The translations under genes and the position numbers were made by a program. The notes under the pieces are model-generated. The model was not told where the DNA came from, ran no database searches, and worked only from the letters and a program-made list of their open reading frames with translations. Positions 48,501-59,893 of a stretch of DNA of 64,000 bases are shown in pieces; within the stretch, counting starts at the first letter, position 1, and each line of letters starts with the position of its first letter. This DNA comes from Drosophila persimilis (Eukaryota > Arthropoda > Insecta > Diptera > Drosophilidae), in contig NW_020825312.1 in NCBI RefSeq assembly GCF_003286085.1, positions 6,448,001-6,512,000 on the forward strand. Reading direction: 5' to 3'.

Positions 48501-51500
48501 GGTTCATCAGTCTGGAGCGAAAACTGGAGCGTAATCCTACACTCAAGGAGCGGTATTCCGCCTTTATGAGGGAGTACATTGATTTGCATCATATGCACCA
48601 AGTCAACCCTGATTCCCGTAGCCTCTGCAAATATTTCTTGCCTCATCACTGTGTCCTAAAGGAGGACAGTACGACGACAAAACTCGGTGTCGTTTTCGAT
48701 GGATCCGCAGCTACATCAACTGGATATTCTCTAAATGATGTGATGATGACAGGCCCTGTTATTCAGCCTGCATTGTTTAACATATTGATTCGCTTTCGAA
48801 CATATCCAGTCGCTCTCACTGGGGACATTTGTAAAATGTACCGCTGCGTACGAGTGTCTCCACCCGACAATTTGTATCAATGCATCCTATGGCGAGATTC
48901 CATCGAGTCCGAGGTTCAAGTCTACACATTAGACACCGTCACATACGGGACGAGGGCTGCATCATTTTTAGCGGTCCGCGCAATGCACCAGCTGGCCATC
49001 GACGAGGGTGAGTCCTACCCTCTTGGCTCAGCTGCTCTGCGGCAGGTCATGGACAAGATGCACCAAACATCAGCTTTATTGTCCCGTGGTAACTTTAGAC
49101 TTAGGAAATGGTGCTCCAGTCACCAGGAAGTACTTGAGGGAACCCCTGAAGATGACATAGAGAAGTTCCTAAAGTTTAATGATGGAAGCGACATAGCCAA
49201 AACTCTCGGCTTAGCGTGGGACCCTGCTTCGGATCAGCTGCTTTTTGCCTTGTCCGCACTGGACACAACCTCAAAGCCATCAAAGCGGTCGGTTTTATCT
49301 ACGATTGCGCGGTTCTACGACCCTCTTGGATTGATAAATCCAGTCATTGTCAGGTGCAAAATCTTCCTTCAGCAGCTTTGGAGAGAAAATTTGGATTGGG
49401 ATGAAAGCCTACCCTCAGCGTTGCATTCAACTTGGATGGACTTGAGAAATAGTTTGGCAAGCATTTCTCGGATCTCATTTCCTCGCTTGGTTCTTCGTTC
49501 TAGTGTGGCTACAGAAGTTCACGGATTCTGTGATGCCAGCTTAGAAGCATATGGCGCTTGCGTGTATGTCGTGTCCAGGGAGTGGACAAAGTCGCGAGTG
49601 GCGCCGCTAAAGACTATATCGATTCCTAAGCTGAAATTAAGTGGAGCCCATTTGCTTGCGAAAATCATGCAGAATGTAAAGGACATGGGAATCTTTACAG
49701 GTCGGTTCTATTGCTGGTCGGATTCGTCAACAGCATTATCTTGGATTAGGGACGAGCCAGCTAAATTTCAAGTTTTCGTGGCAAATCGAGTGGCCTCAAT
49801 TCAGGAGTTGACGGCAGCCATGGAATGGCGCTATGTTCCCACATCTTTAAATCCTGCTGATATTCTCTCGAGAAGCTCGCTCCCCAACCATCTTATCCAG
49901 TCAGAGCTATGGTTTCACGGCCCATCCTTTTTGCTACGCTCCAAGGATAAGTGGCCTGTATCTCCTGCTAACAACATAGCAACTTTGGAGCTTCGCAAGA
50001 GCTTCACGTCTCCACATCCCGATCTCACGTCCGGATGCAAATTTGCGAATTCATTCTTTCGCATGCAGCGCACATTCGCCTACATGCATAAATTTATACA
50101 TCGTCTTAGGCATCCAGGACTCACCGTTTCTGATATTCGGCAAGGAACGCATCTTCTAGTTCGACACATTCAGCTGGCAAATTTGTGGATGGACATAAAG
50201 GAGATTCGGCGCAATGGTCAAGTCATGAAATCCAGTTCTATTAGTTCGCTCAACCCGTTCATCGATCATTCTGGACTACTTAGAGTTGGAGGTCGTCTTG
50301 GCAACTCATCGCTAGGATTTGACGCTCAGCACCCGCTCATTCTGCCAAAGGGATATTCCATTACCTTTGCGCTGATAAGATATTACCATGAAAGAAACCT
50401 CCATGCCGGACCTCGCGCCTTGCTATCCAAAATTCGGCTGGAATATTGGCCCATTGGAGGTGTTAAGGCAGTGTCAAGGGTCGTCAGCAGATGTGTGAGA
50501 TGCTTCAGGACTAGGCCGCGCATGGTCGAACACATCATGGGAGACCTACCTAAGGAACGTTTGGAAGGATCTCGAGCTTTTGAAGTCACTGGAGTAGATT
50601 ACTGTGGACCTTTTTTCTACCGATCAGAAATCCGCACAAGGCCTCCGATCAAGTGCTACATTAGCGTATTCATCTGCTTCACTTCTAAGGCTATACACAT
50701 GGAGCTCGTAAAGGATTTGACCACTGCATCGTTTCTAGGCGCACTAAAGCGTTTTACTTCCACTCGAGGAAGGCCAAGTCAAATTTGGTCGGACAATGCG
50801 ACAAACTTCGTTGGGGCCAAGAACGCGCTTCTGGAGCTAAAGAAGCTTTGTCTGAGCGAACCGCATATGAAGGAGGTCCACGAATCCTGCTTAGCTGACT
50901 CGATCGACTGGCGTTTCATCCCACCTCGCTCTCCGCATTTTGGCGGGTTGTGGGATGCGGCCGTGAAGACCGCAAAATATCACCTGTACCGCTCAGTTGG
51001 ACCATCTGTGCTTAGCTTCGACGAGCTGCGCACTCTGATCTGTCAGATCACTGCAATTGGTAACTCTCGCCCTTTGCTCTCGCTTTCAGAAAATCCTGAT
51101 GATTTAGACGTTTTGACTCCTGCTCATCTGCTTTTAGGCGGCCCCCATGAGCAAATCCTCGAGCCTGACCTAACGAAGCTGAACTACAATCGTCTGGATG
51201 GCTGGCAGCGGGTCACCCAACTACAACAAATATTTTGGCGCCGTTGGCGCGAAGAGTATCTCACTCTTTTGCAAGAGCGCGCGAAGAGGCGTACCCCCGC
51301 GCAAAACATCTGCACGACCTCGTTCTGGTGAAGGACGAAAATCTTCCTCCAATGCGTTGGCCACTGGCTAGAGTGGTCGATGTCGTTTTGGGCAAGGACG
51401 GAGTGTGTCGCGTCGCTGACCTGAAGACATCCTCAGGAAACATCAGGAGGGCCGTCACTCGGCTATGTTTGCTGCCCCTTAAGGAGTCTGTTGAGAGACT

Positions 51501-54500
51501 AGCTCCCAACGGGGGGAGTATGTTCGGGCCAGCCGCTGAAGAATAACCGTAACTTTAACATTATTATTTATGAGCATAGAGAGCCGCCTACATATGTTGT
51601 AAAACGTTGACTTTCTGCAGAGCTGCTGCGCTCTCCCGCTAAAGGGGGCTCTCTGCCGCCGCCACTTCGGCAATTACTTTGATCTGCTGCCGCCACTTCG
51701 GCAGTCACTTTGATCTAACGCCGTCGTCTATAGTTTAGTTCTATGCTAACCCCTCTGCGCATTGGTTGCATATCGATCTCGCATAAAGTTTATCTGGCAA
51801 TAGCAAGCAATCGGCTTCCGCTAAGCCACCAAGATTAAATACGAATTATAAGGTTTAACACAAAATCTCTTTTTATTTTGAAATACATAGGTGCCAAAAA
51901 AGCTTGGCATCTCAAACATTGGTGACCCCGACGTGATATAAAACCATTTCTTAATCGCGTTCCGTTAAAACACTTATTAATTATACAATATTGTGTTGTT
52001 GGGTAGTTTAACTACCAACAAATACATTTGTGTGCACTTTAAAAAACAGTTTAAAGTGCAAATTCAGTGAGAGTGCGGCTGGAATATTTATAGACAAATT
52101 CCGGTACTTTAAGCGTCGAATCTCTCATTCTCTGCGCAGCTGCAGCCGCGGTTCTTGACTTTTCGTGTCTTGCATTCTCGCTCTCGCGTCTATACATCGT
52201 CGCTTAAGCGGTATTTCATTTTCCGTTGTTGTGTCGATTGCACAACGGTTAACATGGACAACGATCCAAATACAGGCGCGAGCGGAAATATTGTGGTGGC
52301 TGATTCCAGACTGAGTCTGTATAAGCGTAAAAGTCAGTCATTATATGATCGATTGCACAGGCTTGGCGAATCCTTCGCGGGGAATAAAATCGATAAGCTG
52401 ACCGCCGCGGAAGTCGAGGTGCGCCTTGATATGTTGCCAGAAATTCGAGAGGAATTTAATAAGGCCCATATTGAATTGGAGGCTCTCGATCAAAACGAGA
52501 TTGGGAGTGAGCTGCGCGAAATCTTCGATACTCTTTTCATATCGTTGAAAGCTGAGTTGCTGGCTGCTGTTGAAGTAAGCCAGTCATACGCCGCTGCCCA
52601 TTCTACGACTCTGCCAAGCCATTCCGGACATAGTACCATCATCATGGCTCACAAGCAGCGACTTCCTGAGCTGAAGGTGCCTAAGTTTTCTGGTGGATAC
52701 GTCGAGTTCTCGGATTTTATGGCAATGTTCAAATCGGTGATTGAAGCGGATGCGGATCTCAGTGACATCGAGAAATTCCAGCACCTTCGCTCTTGCCTCG
52801 CTGATGCGGCTTTGGATTCGGTTCGATCGTTGGAGCTCTCCAGTGCCAATTATCGTGCGGCTCTGGATATACTTAATAAACGCTTTAATAACAAAAGACT
52901 TGTTTTCCAGGCACACATCAAGAAGATTCTTGGGCTAAAGAGGGTAGACTCGCCTTCTGCTAAAAGGCTTCGGGAGTTTTCGGATGCAGTCAATTTACAC
53001 ATGCGAGCGTTGCAGACATTGGGAACTGCTGAGGAGGTTTCAGGATTCATGGTCATCAACATGCTGCTGCAGAAGTTGGATTCGAAGACGCAAACCAAAT
53101 GGGAGGAGCACACATCGTCGGATGCTATACCTACCGCAGAGGAATTCTTCGAATTCTTGCAGCAACGGTGCCAGAAAATGGAGCGATTGGAATATGCTAC
53201 AGCGACACACGTTAGTAGCGATCAGGTGGGAAAAAACCATTCCTATACGCAGGTTAAGAAAACGTTTGTAGCTTCCAACTCTTCCGCCGACCCGTCTGTA
53301 TGCGTCTTTTGCCACTCAGCGGGCCATGGAATATACTCGTGCAAGATATTCGGAAATCTCTCACCGTTGCTGCGCCACAAAGAAGTGAAGAAGCTTTCCC
53401 TATGCTTCAATTGCCTAAAACCGGGGCACAGGACCCGCGCATGCAATAGTGGAAAATGTCGAGTATGCGGCGGTAGGCATCATAGTATGTTGCACTTCGA
53501 TAGTATACAGCCCACAACACAAGGCTCCTCCCGATCTGGCCGTTCAACCGGACACTCTTTCCGTTGCTCAAAATTCTGCTAGCAGCTCGTCTCTACCTTC
53601 GTCTACCTCTCTTGCTGCCCAAGGTCTTCACTCTGATGTCGTGCTTCTGGCTACAGCCGTGGTTCTCGTGAAGAATCGGTCTGGCGTTTTAGTTCCTTGT
53701 CGTGCCATCTTAGATTCAGGATCGCAGCTGCATCTCGTCACATCCAGGTTCACCCAGCAGCTTCAGCTTAGGAGAACTCAATCGTCTGCACTTGTGTCTG
53801 GGCTGGGCGATACCAGCGTTTCTACTGAGGGATCCACCATAAGCATTTGTATGCATTCTCGCACCTCTGCTTACACAACTACGCTTACTGCTCTCATCGC
53901 CCCCACGATTACCGATTCTCAACCAAGTATGACAGTAAATGTATCCGATTGGCGTATTCCATCTAACATTCAGCTCGCTGATCCTGCATTTTTCAATCCT
54001 CAACGGGTTGATCTTCTCATTGGTGCGAGCGTTTTTTATGATCTCCTCTGCGTAGGGCAAATCAAACTCACCGATGGACTGCCTCTTCTGCAGAAGACCC
54101 GGCTTGGGTGGATCGTATCTGGTGGTGGACAGAAGGTATCAAGCTCGGCGCTTTTGGCCACGCACAATTGTCCAGATTCGATAGCTGAGATGGAAGCAAG
54201 GTTGGATAAAACTCTTCGTATGTTTTGGGAAGTCGAGAATTGTGTGGAGGCTGGGTTGAATACCAAAGAAGAAGACGAATGTGAAGCACATTTCGTAAGC
54301 CACCTTTCACGGTTGCCATCCGGGGAGTATGCAGTTCGTCTGCCGCTAAATAACAATACTCATCGTTTAGGAGAATCTTACGCTCAGGCTTATCGACGGT
54401 TCATCAGTCTGGAGCGAAAACTGGAGAGTAATCCTACACTCAAGGAGCGGTATTCCGCCTTTATGAGGGAGTACATTGATTTGCATCATATGCACCAAGT

Positions 54501-57500
54501 CAACCCTGATTCCCGTAGCCTCTGCAAATATTTCTTGCCTCATCACTGTGTCCTAAAGGAGGACAGTACGACGACAAAACTCGGTGTCGTTTTCGATGGA
54601 TCCGCAGCTACATCAACTGGATATTCTCTAAATGATGTGATGATGACAGGCCCTGTTATTCAGCCTGCATTGTTTAACATATTGATTCGCTTTCGAACAT
54701 ATCCAGTCGCTCTCACTGGGGACATTTGTAAAATGTACCGCTGCGTACGAGTGTCTCCACCCGACAATTTGTATCAATGCATCCTATGGCGAGATTCCAT
54801 CGAGTCCGAGGTTCAAGTCTACACATTAGACACCGTCACATACGGGACGAGGGCTGCATCATTTTTAGCGGTCCGCGCAATGCACCAGCTGGCCATCGAC
54901 GAGGGTGAGTCCTACCCTCTTGGCTCAGCTGCTCTGCGGCAGGTCATGGACAAGATGCACCAAACATCAGCTTTATTGTCCCGTGGTAACTTTAGACTTA
55001 GGAAATGGTGCTCCAGTCACCAGGAAGTACTTGAGGGAACCCCTGAAGATGACATAGAGAAGTTCCTAAAGTTTAATGATGGAAGCGACATAGCCAAAAC
55101 TCTCGGCTTAGCGTGGGACCCTGCTTCGGATCAGCTGCTTTTTGCCTTGTCCGCACTGGACACAACCTCAAAGCCATCAAAGCGGTCGGTTTTATCTACG
55201 ATTGCGCGGTTCTACGACCCTCTTGGATTGATAAATCCAGTCATTGTCAGGTGCAAAATCTTCCTTCAGCAGCTTTGGAGAGAAAATTTGGATTGGGATG
55301 AAAGCCTACCCTCAGCGTTGCATTCAACTTGGATGGACTTGAGAAATAGTTTGGCAAGCATTTCTCGGATCTCATTTCCTCGCTTGGTTCTTCGTTCTAG
55401 TGTGGCTACAGAAGTTCACGGATTCTGTGATGCCAGCTTAGAAGCATATGGCGCTTGCGTGTATGTCGTGTCCAGGGAGTGGACAAAGTCGCGAGTGGCG
55501 CCGCTAAAGACTATATCGATTCCTAAGCTGAAATTAAGTGGAGCCCATTTGCTTGCGAAAATCATGCAGAATGTAAAGGACATGGGAATCTTTACAGGTC
55601 GGTTCTATTGCTGGTCGGATTCGTCAACAGCATTATCTTGGATTAGGGACGAGCCAGCTAAATTTCAAGTTTTCGTGGCAAATCGAGTGGCCTCAATTCA
55701 GGAGTTGACGGCAGCCATGGAATGGCGCTATGTTCCCACATCTTTAAATCCTGCTGATATTCTCTCGAGAGGCTCGCTTCCCAACCATCTTATCCAGTCA
55801 GAGCTATGGTTTCACGGCCCATCCTTTTTGCTAGGCTCCAAGGATAAGTGGCCTGTATCTCCATCTAACAACAGAGCAACTTTGGAGCTTCGCAAGAGAG
55901 GATTGCTAATCACGTCTGCACATGCCGATCTCACGTCCGGATGCAAATTTGCGAATTCATTCTTTCGCATGCAGCGCACATTCGCCTACATGCATAAATT
56001 AATACATCGTCTTAGGCATCCAGGACTCACCGTTTCTGATATTCGGCAAGGAACGCATCTTCTAGTTCGACACATTCAGCTGGCAAATTTGTGGATGGAC
56101 ATAAAGGAGATTCGGCGCAATGGTCAAGTCATGAAATCCAGTTCTATTAGTTCGCTCAACCCGTTCATCGATCATTCTGGACTACTTAGAGTTGGAGGTC
56201 GTCTTGGCAACTCATCGCTAGGATTTGACGCTCAGCACCCGCTCATTCTGCCAAAGGGATATTCCATTACCTTTGCGCTGATAAGATATTACCATGAAAG
56301 AAACCTCCATGCCGGACCTCGCGCCTTGCTATCCAAAATTCGGCTGGAATATTGGCCCATTGGAGGTGTTAAGGCAGTGTCAAGGGTCGTCAGCAGATGT
56401 GTGAGATGCTTCAGGACTAGGCCGCGCATGGTCGAACACATCATGGGAGACCTACCTAAGGAACGTTTGGAAGGATCTCGAGCTTTTGAAGTCACTGGAG
56501 TAGATTACTGTGGACCTTTTTTCTACCGATCAGAAATCCGCACAAGGCCTCCGATCAAGTGCTACATTAGCGTATTCATCTGCTTCACTTCTAAGGCTAT
56601 ACACATGGAGCTCGTAAAGGATTTGACCACTGCATCGTTTCTAGGCGCACTAAAGCGTTTTACTTCCACTCGAGGAAGGCCAAGTCAAATTTGGTCGGAC
56701 AATGCGACAAACTTCGTTGGGGCCAAGAACGAGCTTCTGGAGCTAAAGAAGCTTTGTCTGAGCGAACCGCATATGAAGGAGGTCCACGAATCCTGCTTGG
56801 CTGACTCGATCGACTGGCGTTTCATCCCACCTCGCTCTCCGCATTTTGGCGGGTTGTGGGATGCGGCCGTGAAGACCGCAAAATATCACCTGTACCGCTC
56901 AGTTGGACCATCTGTGCTTAGCTTCGACGAGCTGCGCACTCTGATCTGTCAGATCACTGCAATTGGTAACTCTCGCCCTTTGCTCTCGCTTTCAGAAAAT
57001 CCTGATGATTTAGACGTTTTGACTCCTGCTCATCTGCTTTTAGGCGGCCCCCATGAGCAAATCCTCGAGCCTGACCTAACGAAGCTGAACTACAATCGTC
57101 TGGATGGCTGGCAGCGGGTCACCCAACTACAACAAATATTTTGGCGCCGTTGGCGCGAAGAGTATCTCACTCTTTTGCAAGAGCGCGCGAAGAGGCGTAC
57201 CCCCGCGCAAAACATCTGCACGACCTCGTTCTGGTGAAGGACGAAAATCTTCCTCCAATGCGTTGGCCACTGGCTAGAGTGGTCGATGTCGTTTTGGGCA
57301 AGGACGGAGTGTGTCGCGTCGCTGACCTGAAGACATCCTCAGGAAACATCAGGAGGGCCGTCACTCGGCTATGTTTGCTGCCCCTTAAGGAATCTGTTGA
57401 GAGACTAGCTCCCAACGGGGGGAGTATGTTCGGGCCAGCCGCTGAAGAATAACCGTAACTTTAACATTATTATTTATGAGCATAGAGAGCCGCCTACATA

Positions 57501-59122
57501 TGTTGTAAAACGTTGACTTTCTGCAGAGCTGCTGCGCTCTCCCGCTAAAGGGGGCTCTCTGCCGCCGCCACTTCGGCAATTACTTTGATCTGCTGCCGCC
57601 ACTTCGGCAGTCACTTTGATCTAACGCCGTCGTCTATAGTTTAGTTCTATGCTAACCCCTCTGCGCATTGGTTGCATATCGATCTCGCATAAAGTTTATC
57701 TGGCAATAGCAAGCAATCGGCTTCCGCTAAGCCACCAAGATTAAATACGAATTATAAAGTTTAACCAAAAATCTCTTTTTATTTTGAAATACATAGGTGC
57801 CAAAAAAGCTTGGCATCTCAAACAATGACATTATCAGAACGAAAATATGAAACAATAATAATAATAATATCGCACCCAGTAAGGTAGACACGTCCACGTG
57901 CCGCAGCCAAATGTGCCAAATATGCCGGAGCCGGATAAGACACTGCGCGGTTGCAACGAGGAAACATGTGACAAAGATTGTATGTCAATTTCTGCAGTAC
58001 ATCAATATCCAAGTTGCCCGTATTCTCGATTACGTTGTAACGCGTCGGCTTGGCCGTCCCCTGAATCGACTGATGGCTGACCATGAAGAACTGCATCTCA
58101 TTGGGATGGACAATGGTGCGATCGACGACGGTTCCCGTAACAACGTTGTTGAACTTGTTGTATTGCGATGGAACTCCGTTCGGAAAGAAGCGTGTATGAT
58201 GCCGCTTAACTACAATGAAGCAGCAAATCTTGGGCTTAATGTGCAGCTGAAAGGAGGCGAAGGACGATTAGTGATATAAAATTAAAAGGTTTCTGGATGC
58301 AAGAGCTCAACTTACCTTGCTGCAGGCGGCAGAAATTCCCCTCAACTCTTTATTCTTGATGTTGGGAAACTGGCCATCGCTTACGCCATCACGATAATAG
58401 ATAATGTGGTCTGGGTAGCATTGTTGGAAATTATGATAGACACGCAAGTGCTCAAGGGTTATCGACTCCATGTCCTCGATCTCCTCCAGGGCAGAGCGTT
58501 GCAAGCGATATTGCATGTTATATGAAGCCCCGAATGGATCATGGGAGGCGGCAACACCCACCACACTGGGGATCTCTCGCTGATCGGGCGACGGATGAGT
58601 CACATCGGCACCCAAAAACATGGTCTTCTTTGGCAGACAGTGTAGGTCATCCCGTAGCTTGTGATTGGTGCCGTTCAGTTTTGAATTAACCTTAAGTAGA
58701 ATGCTGCCAATAACCTGCGCGTTACATTTGCGCTCGACTGTGATCCGCTTAATGCATTGTGTAAGAATGCCGTGCTGCAGCTCAGCCTTTTGCTTCACGA
58801 CATCATAAAGATGCCCGAAATTTGGTATAATAACGAACACCACATCTAATTGATTCTTTTTGAAATAGCGGAAATGAGCATCTAGTTCACGTTCATCCTT
58901 GTAGTACAGTTTCTCGGCCTTGGCATCCAGGCACAGATTGACTTTGCGACTCTTCTGAATAACCTGCCACGAAAATTAGGCAGGATCCTCTAATGCAATG
59001 CAAAGAACTTACCATCTTCTGAAGCTCGTCCACATACAGGTAGTTAATCTTGCCGTAGAGTATGGCCCATTTATGTGACTTTGGCTTGGGTTCAAGGAAT
59101 TGCATGCCAGACGCACCAGCAG
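45549..59122 (-). CDS. AGO2: Argonaute-2 paralogue, MID-PIWI half, with a BEL element in its last intron
   Basis: Four exons on the minus strand are 59,122-59,013, 58,963-58,316, 58,246-57,876 and 45,639-45,549. Introns 1 and 2 are 49 and 69 nt with GTAAGT donors. The last runs from donor ACTGG/GTGCGA (57,876/57,875) to acceptor CTTTTCTTCCAG (45,640). All phases agree and the frame is open for about 406 residues. Exon 1 joins the AGO2 exon-2 start (AGAS) directly to the MID domain (GMQFLEPKPKSHKWAILYGK), so the Gln-rich, N and PAZ parts are absent. PIWI keeps GADVTHP, ALEEIEDM, YYRDGVSDGQF and PAPAYLAHL, where the DEDH slicer residues lie, and ends EYAKRLIVPEFMKTNPMYFV. Slicing of guided RNA is the family function. 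Upstream, only about 28 bp of intron precede a transposase fragment, so the original first exon and promoter are not seen. It is either a pseudogene or a PAZ-less short Argonaute; expression is unknown. Confidence 0.85.
45665..46062 (+). repeat. BEL LTR 1 (left outer)
   Basis: This 398-bp LTR starts TGTTCGGGCC and ends CATCTCAAACA. It is preceded by ATGAC and followed by a primer-binding-site-like TTGGTGACC. It is the same length as the other two LTRs and differs from the right outer LTR at about one position seen by eye. Confidence 0.95.
46063..51520 (+). mobile_element. BEL internal region A (gag-pol)
   Basis: The region starts with a primer-binding-site-like sequence. Gag begins at the ATG at 46,399 (MDNDPNTGASGNIVVADSRL). 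Pol-type sequence covers about 47,450-51,500, with a protease segment near 47,804-47,840 (AILDSGSQLHLV), RT near 48,690-49,100, RNase H near 49,517-49,750 (VHGFCDASLEAYGACVYV) and integrase near 50,330-50,970 (HERNLHAG, GVDYCGPFF, WSDNATNFVGA). A purine tract (GGGGGGAGTA) abuts the next LTR. The copy is broken, with a few interruptions, and is young. Confidence 0.92.
51521..51918 (+). repeat. BEL LTR 2 (shared middle)
   Basis: This 398-bp LTR serves as 3' LTR of region A and 5' LTR of region B. No ATGAC flanks it; element sequence continues directly on both sides (purine tract on the left, primer-binding-site-like sequence on the right). It differs from the outer LTRs at a few positions seen by eye. 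Confidence 0.95.
51919..57426 (+). mobile_element. BEL internal region B (gag-pol)
   Basis: The layout is the same as region A and the sequence nearly identical. Gag starts at the ATG at 52,254, with zinc-knuckle-type sequence near 53,400-53,500 (LKPGHRTRACNSGKCRVCGG). Protease, RT, RNase H and integrase follow in order to about 57,400. A purine tract abuts LTR 3. It too looks broken, with about as many interruptions as region A. Confidence 0.92.
57427..57824 (+). repeat. BEL LTR 3 (right outer)
   Basis: This 398-bp LTR starts TGTTCGGGCC and ends CATCTCAAACA, followed by the target-site duplication ATGAC (57,825-57,829) and then AGO2 intron sequence. Confidence 0.95.
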
Positions 59123-59151
59123 CTGAAGATTCGTGAAGAGAGGAAGAATTT

Positions 59152-59424
59152 ATGGTAGAGAAAGCCAAGGAAATAAGCGGAGTAAACGTCCCTGTAATGC
59201 TTATAGGGGACTCGGCATTTAGGTTTTCTAAAAAGCTGATGAAACCTTACCCGTTTTCCACAGCCGCCTCTTTGGAACAGCGCACATTTAACTACAACCT
59301 TTCCAAAGCTAGGCGAGTGGTGGAAAATGGTGGATGGTGCCAGTGTGAATCGGAGTTTCACATCCATCAAAAAATCCCGCCGTTCCGCCGGGATGGGCTC
59401 AGTGTGCAGAGCATATTAATATAA
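59152..59424 (+). mobile_element. PIF/Harbinger-type (DDE_Tnp_4) transposase fragment
   Basis: The frame reads VPVMLIGDSAFRFSKKLMKP, then LEQRTFNYNLSKARRVVEN, the C-terminal signature of PIF/Harbinger-like transposases (GDxAF...LMxPYP...FNYxLSxARxVVEN). Only this tail, about 60-90 residues, is present, and the sequence after VVEN diverges. No terminal inverted repeats are seen. It sits between the minus-strand AGO2 MID exon and the plus-strand AGO2 promoter piece. Confidence 0.75.
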
Positions 59425-59435
59425 TACCTAACAAT

Positions 59436-59893
59436 AAACTAACAGACTCGACTACAATATTATTAGAATCGATGACACAGCACAGTGTTTTACGTCAAAC
59501 AAATTTAGAGCAAAAAGTTTAGCCAACAGAAAATAAATATTTCAGTCATTCGAAACAGTTCAGTCGTCGGGAAAGGATATAAAATCGAAAAGAAATAGAA
59601 AAATGGAAAAAGAAAATAGTAAGTGAAATACAAAATTAAAGGCAACAGTGGAAATTTTTAAAAACCAAAATCCCTGATGCGGGTTGTCGGGAAGCCCCTG
59701 CAAGAACATCAACTAAAAGGCAGGTGAAGTTGTACCTTTTGGGGAGAAAAAGTTGCAACTTTGGGAGAGAATTTCTGCGGGTAAGCGTTCCCAAATTCGG
59801 TAAATATGCGATATGCGTGCGGCTGCAAAAACAGCGAAAACCCCCTAGATCCCTACATAAGTTATGTTTCCATCGCATAGTAGGATCCAGGAT
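59436..59893 (+). pseudogene. AGO2: AGO2 paralogue promoter, first exon and start of intron 1
   Basis: This segment is a close copy of 35,990-36,433. It has two initiator-like TCAGTC sites, a short leader, ATG at 59,603 and five codons, MEKEN, plus one base before the donor AATA/GTAAGT at 59,618/59,619. The one-base overhang matches the two-base start of AGO2 exon 2 at 36,689 and 59,122, which supports its identity as exon 1. The rest of the gene on this strand is missing: intron 1 is cut at 59,893 by a LINE fragment. It points away from the MID-PIWI copy on the other strand. Confidence 0.65.

Larger units (their letters stand above)
45665..57824 (+). mobile_element. BEL/Pao LTR retrotransposon, tandem form with three LTRs and two internal regions
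   Basis: The composite runs LTR - internal A - LTR - internal B - LTR, on the plus strand. The 5-bp sequence ATGAC stands directly outside both ends (45,660-45,664 and 57,825-57,829), as expected for a BEL/Pao target-site duplication, and is absent at the middle LTR. Each internal region carries gag followed by pol in the BEL order: zinc knuckle, aspartic protease, reverse transcriptase, RNase H, integrase. The LTRs and internal regions are nearly identical by eye, so the insertion is recent. Both copies look broken, with roughly two to three interruptions each. The element lies antisense within the last intron of the AGO2 paralogue. Confidence 0.95.
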
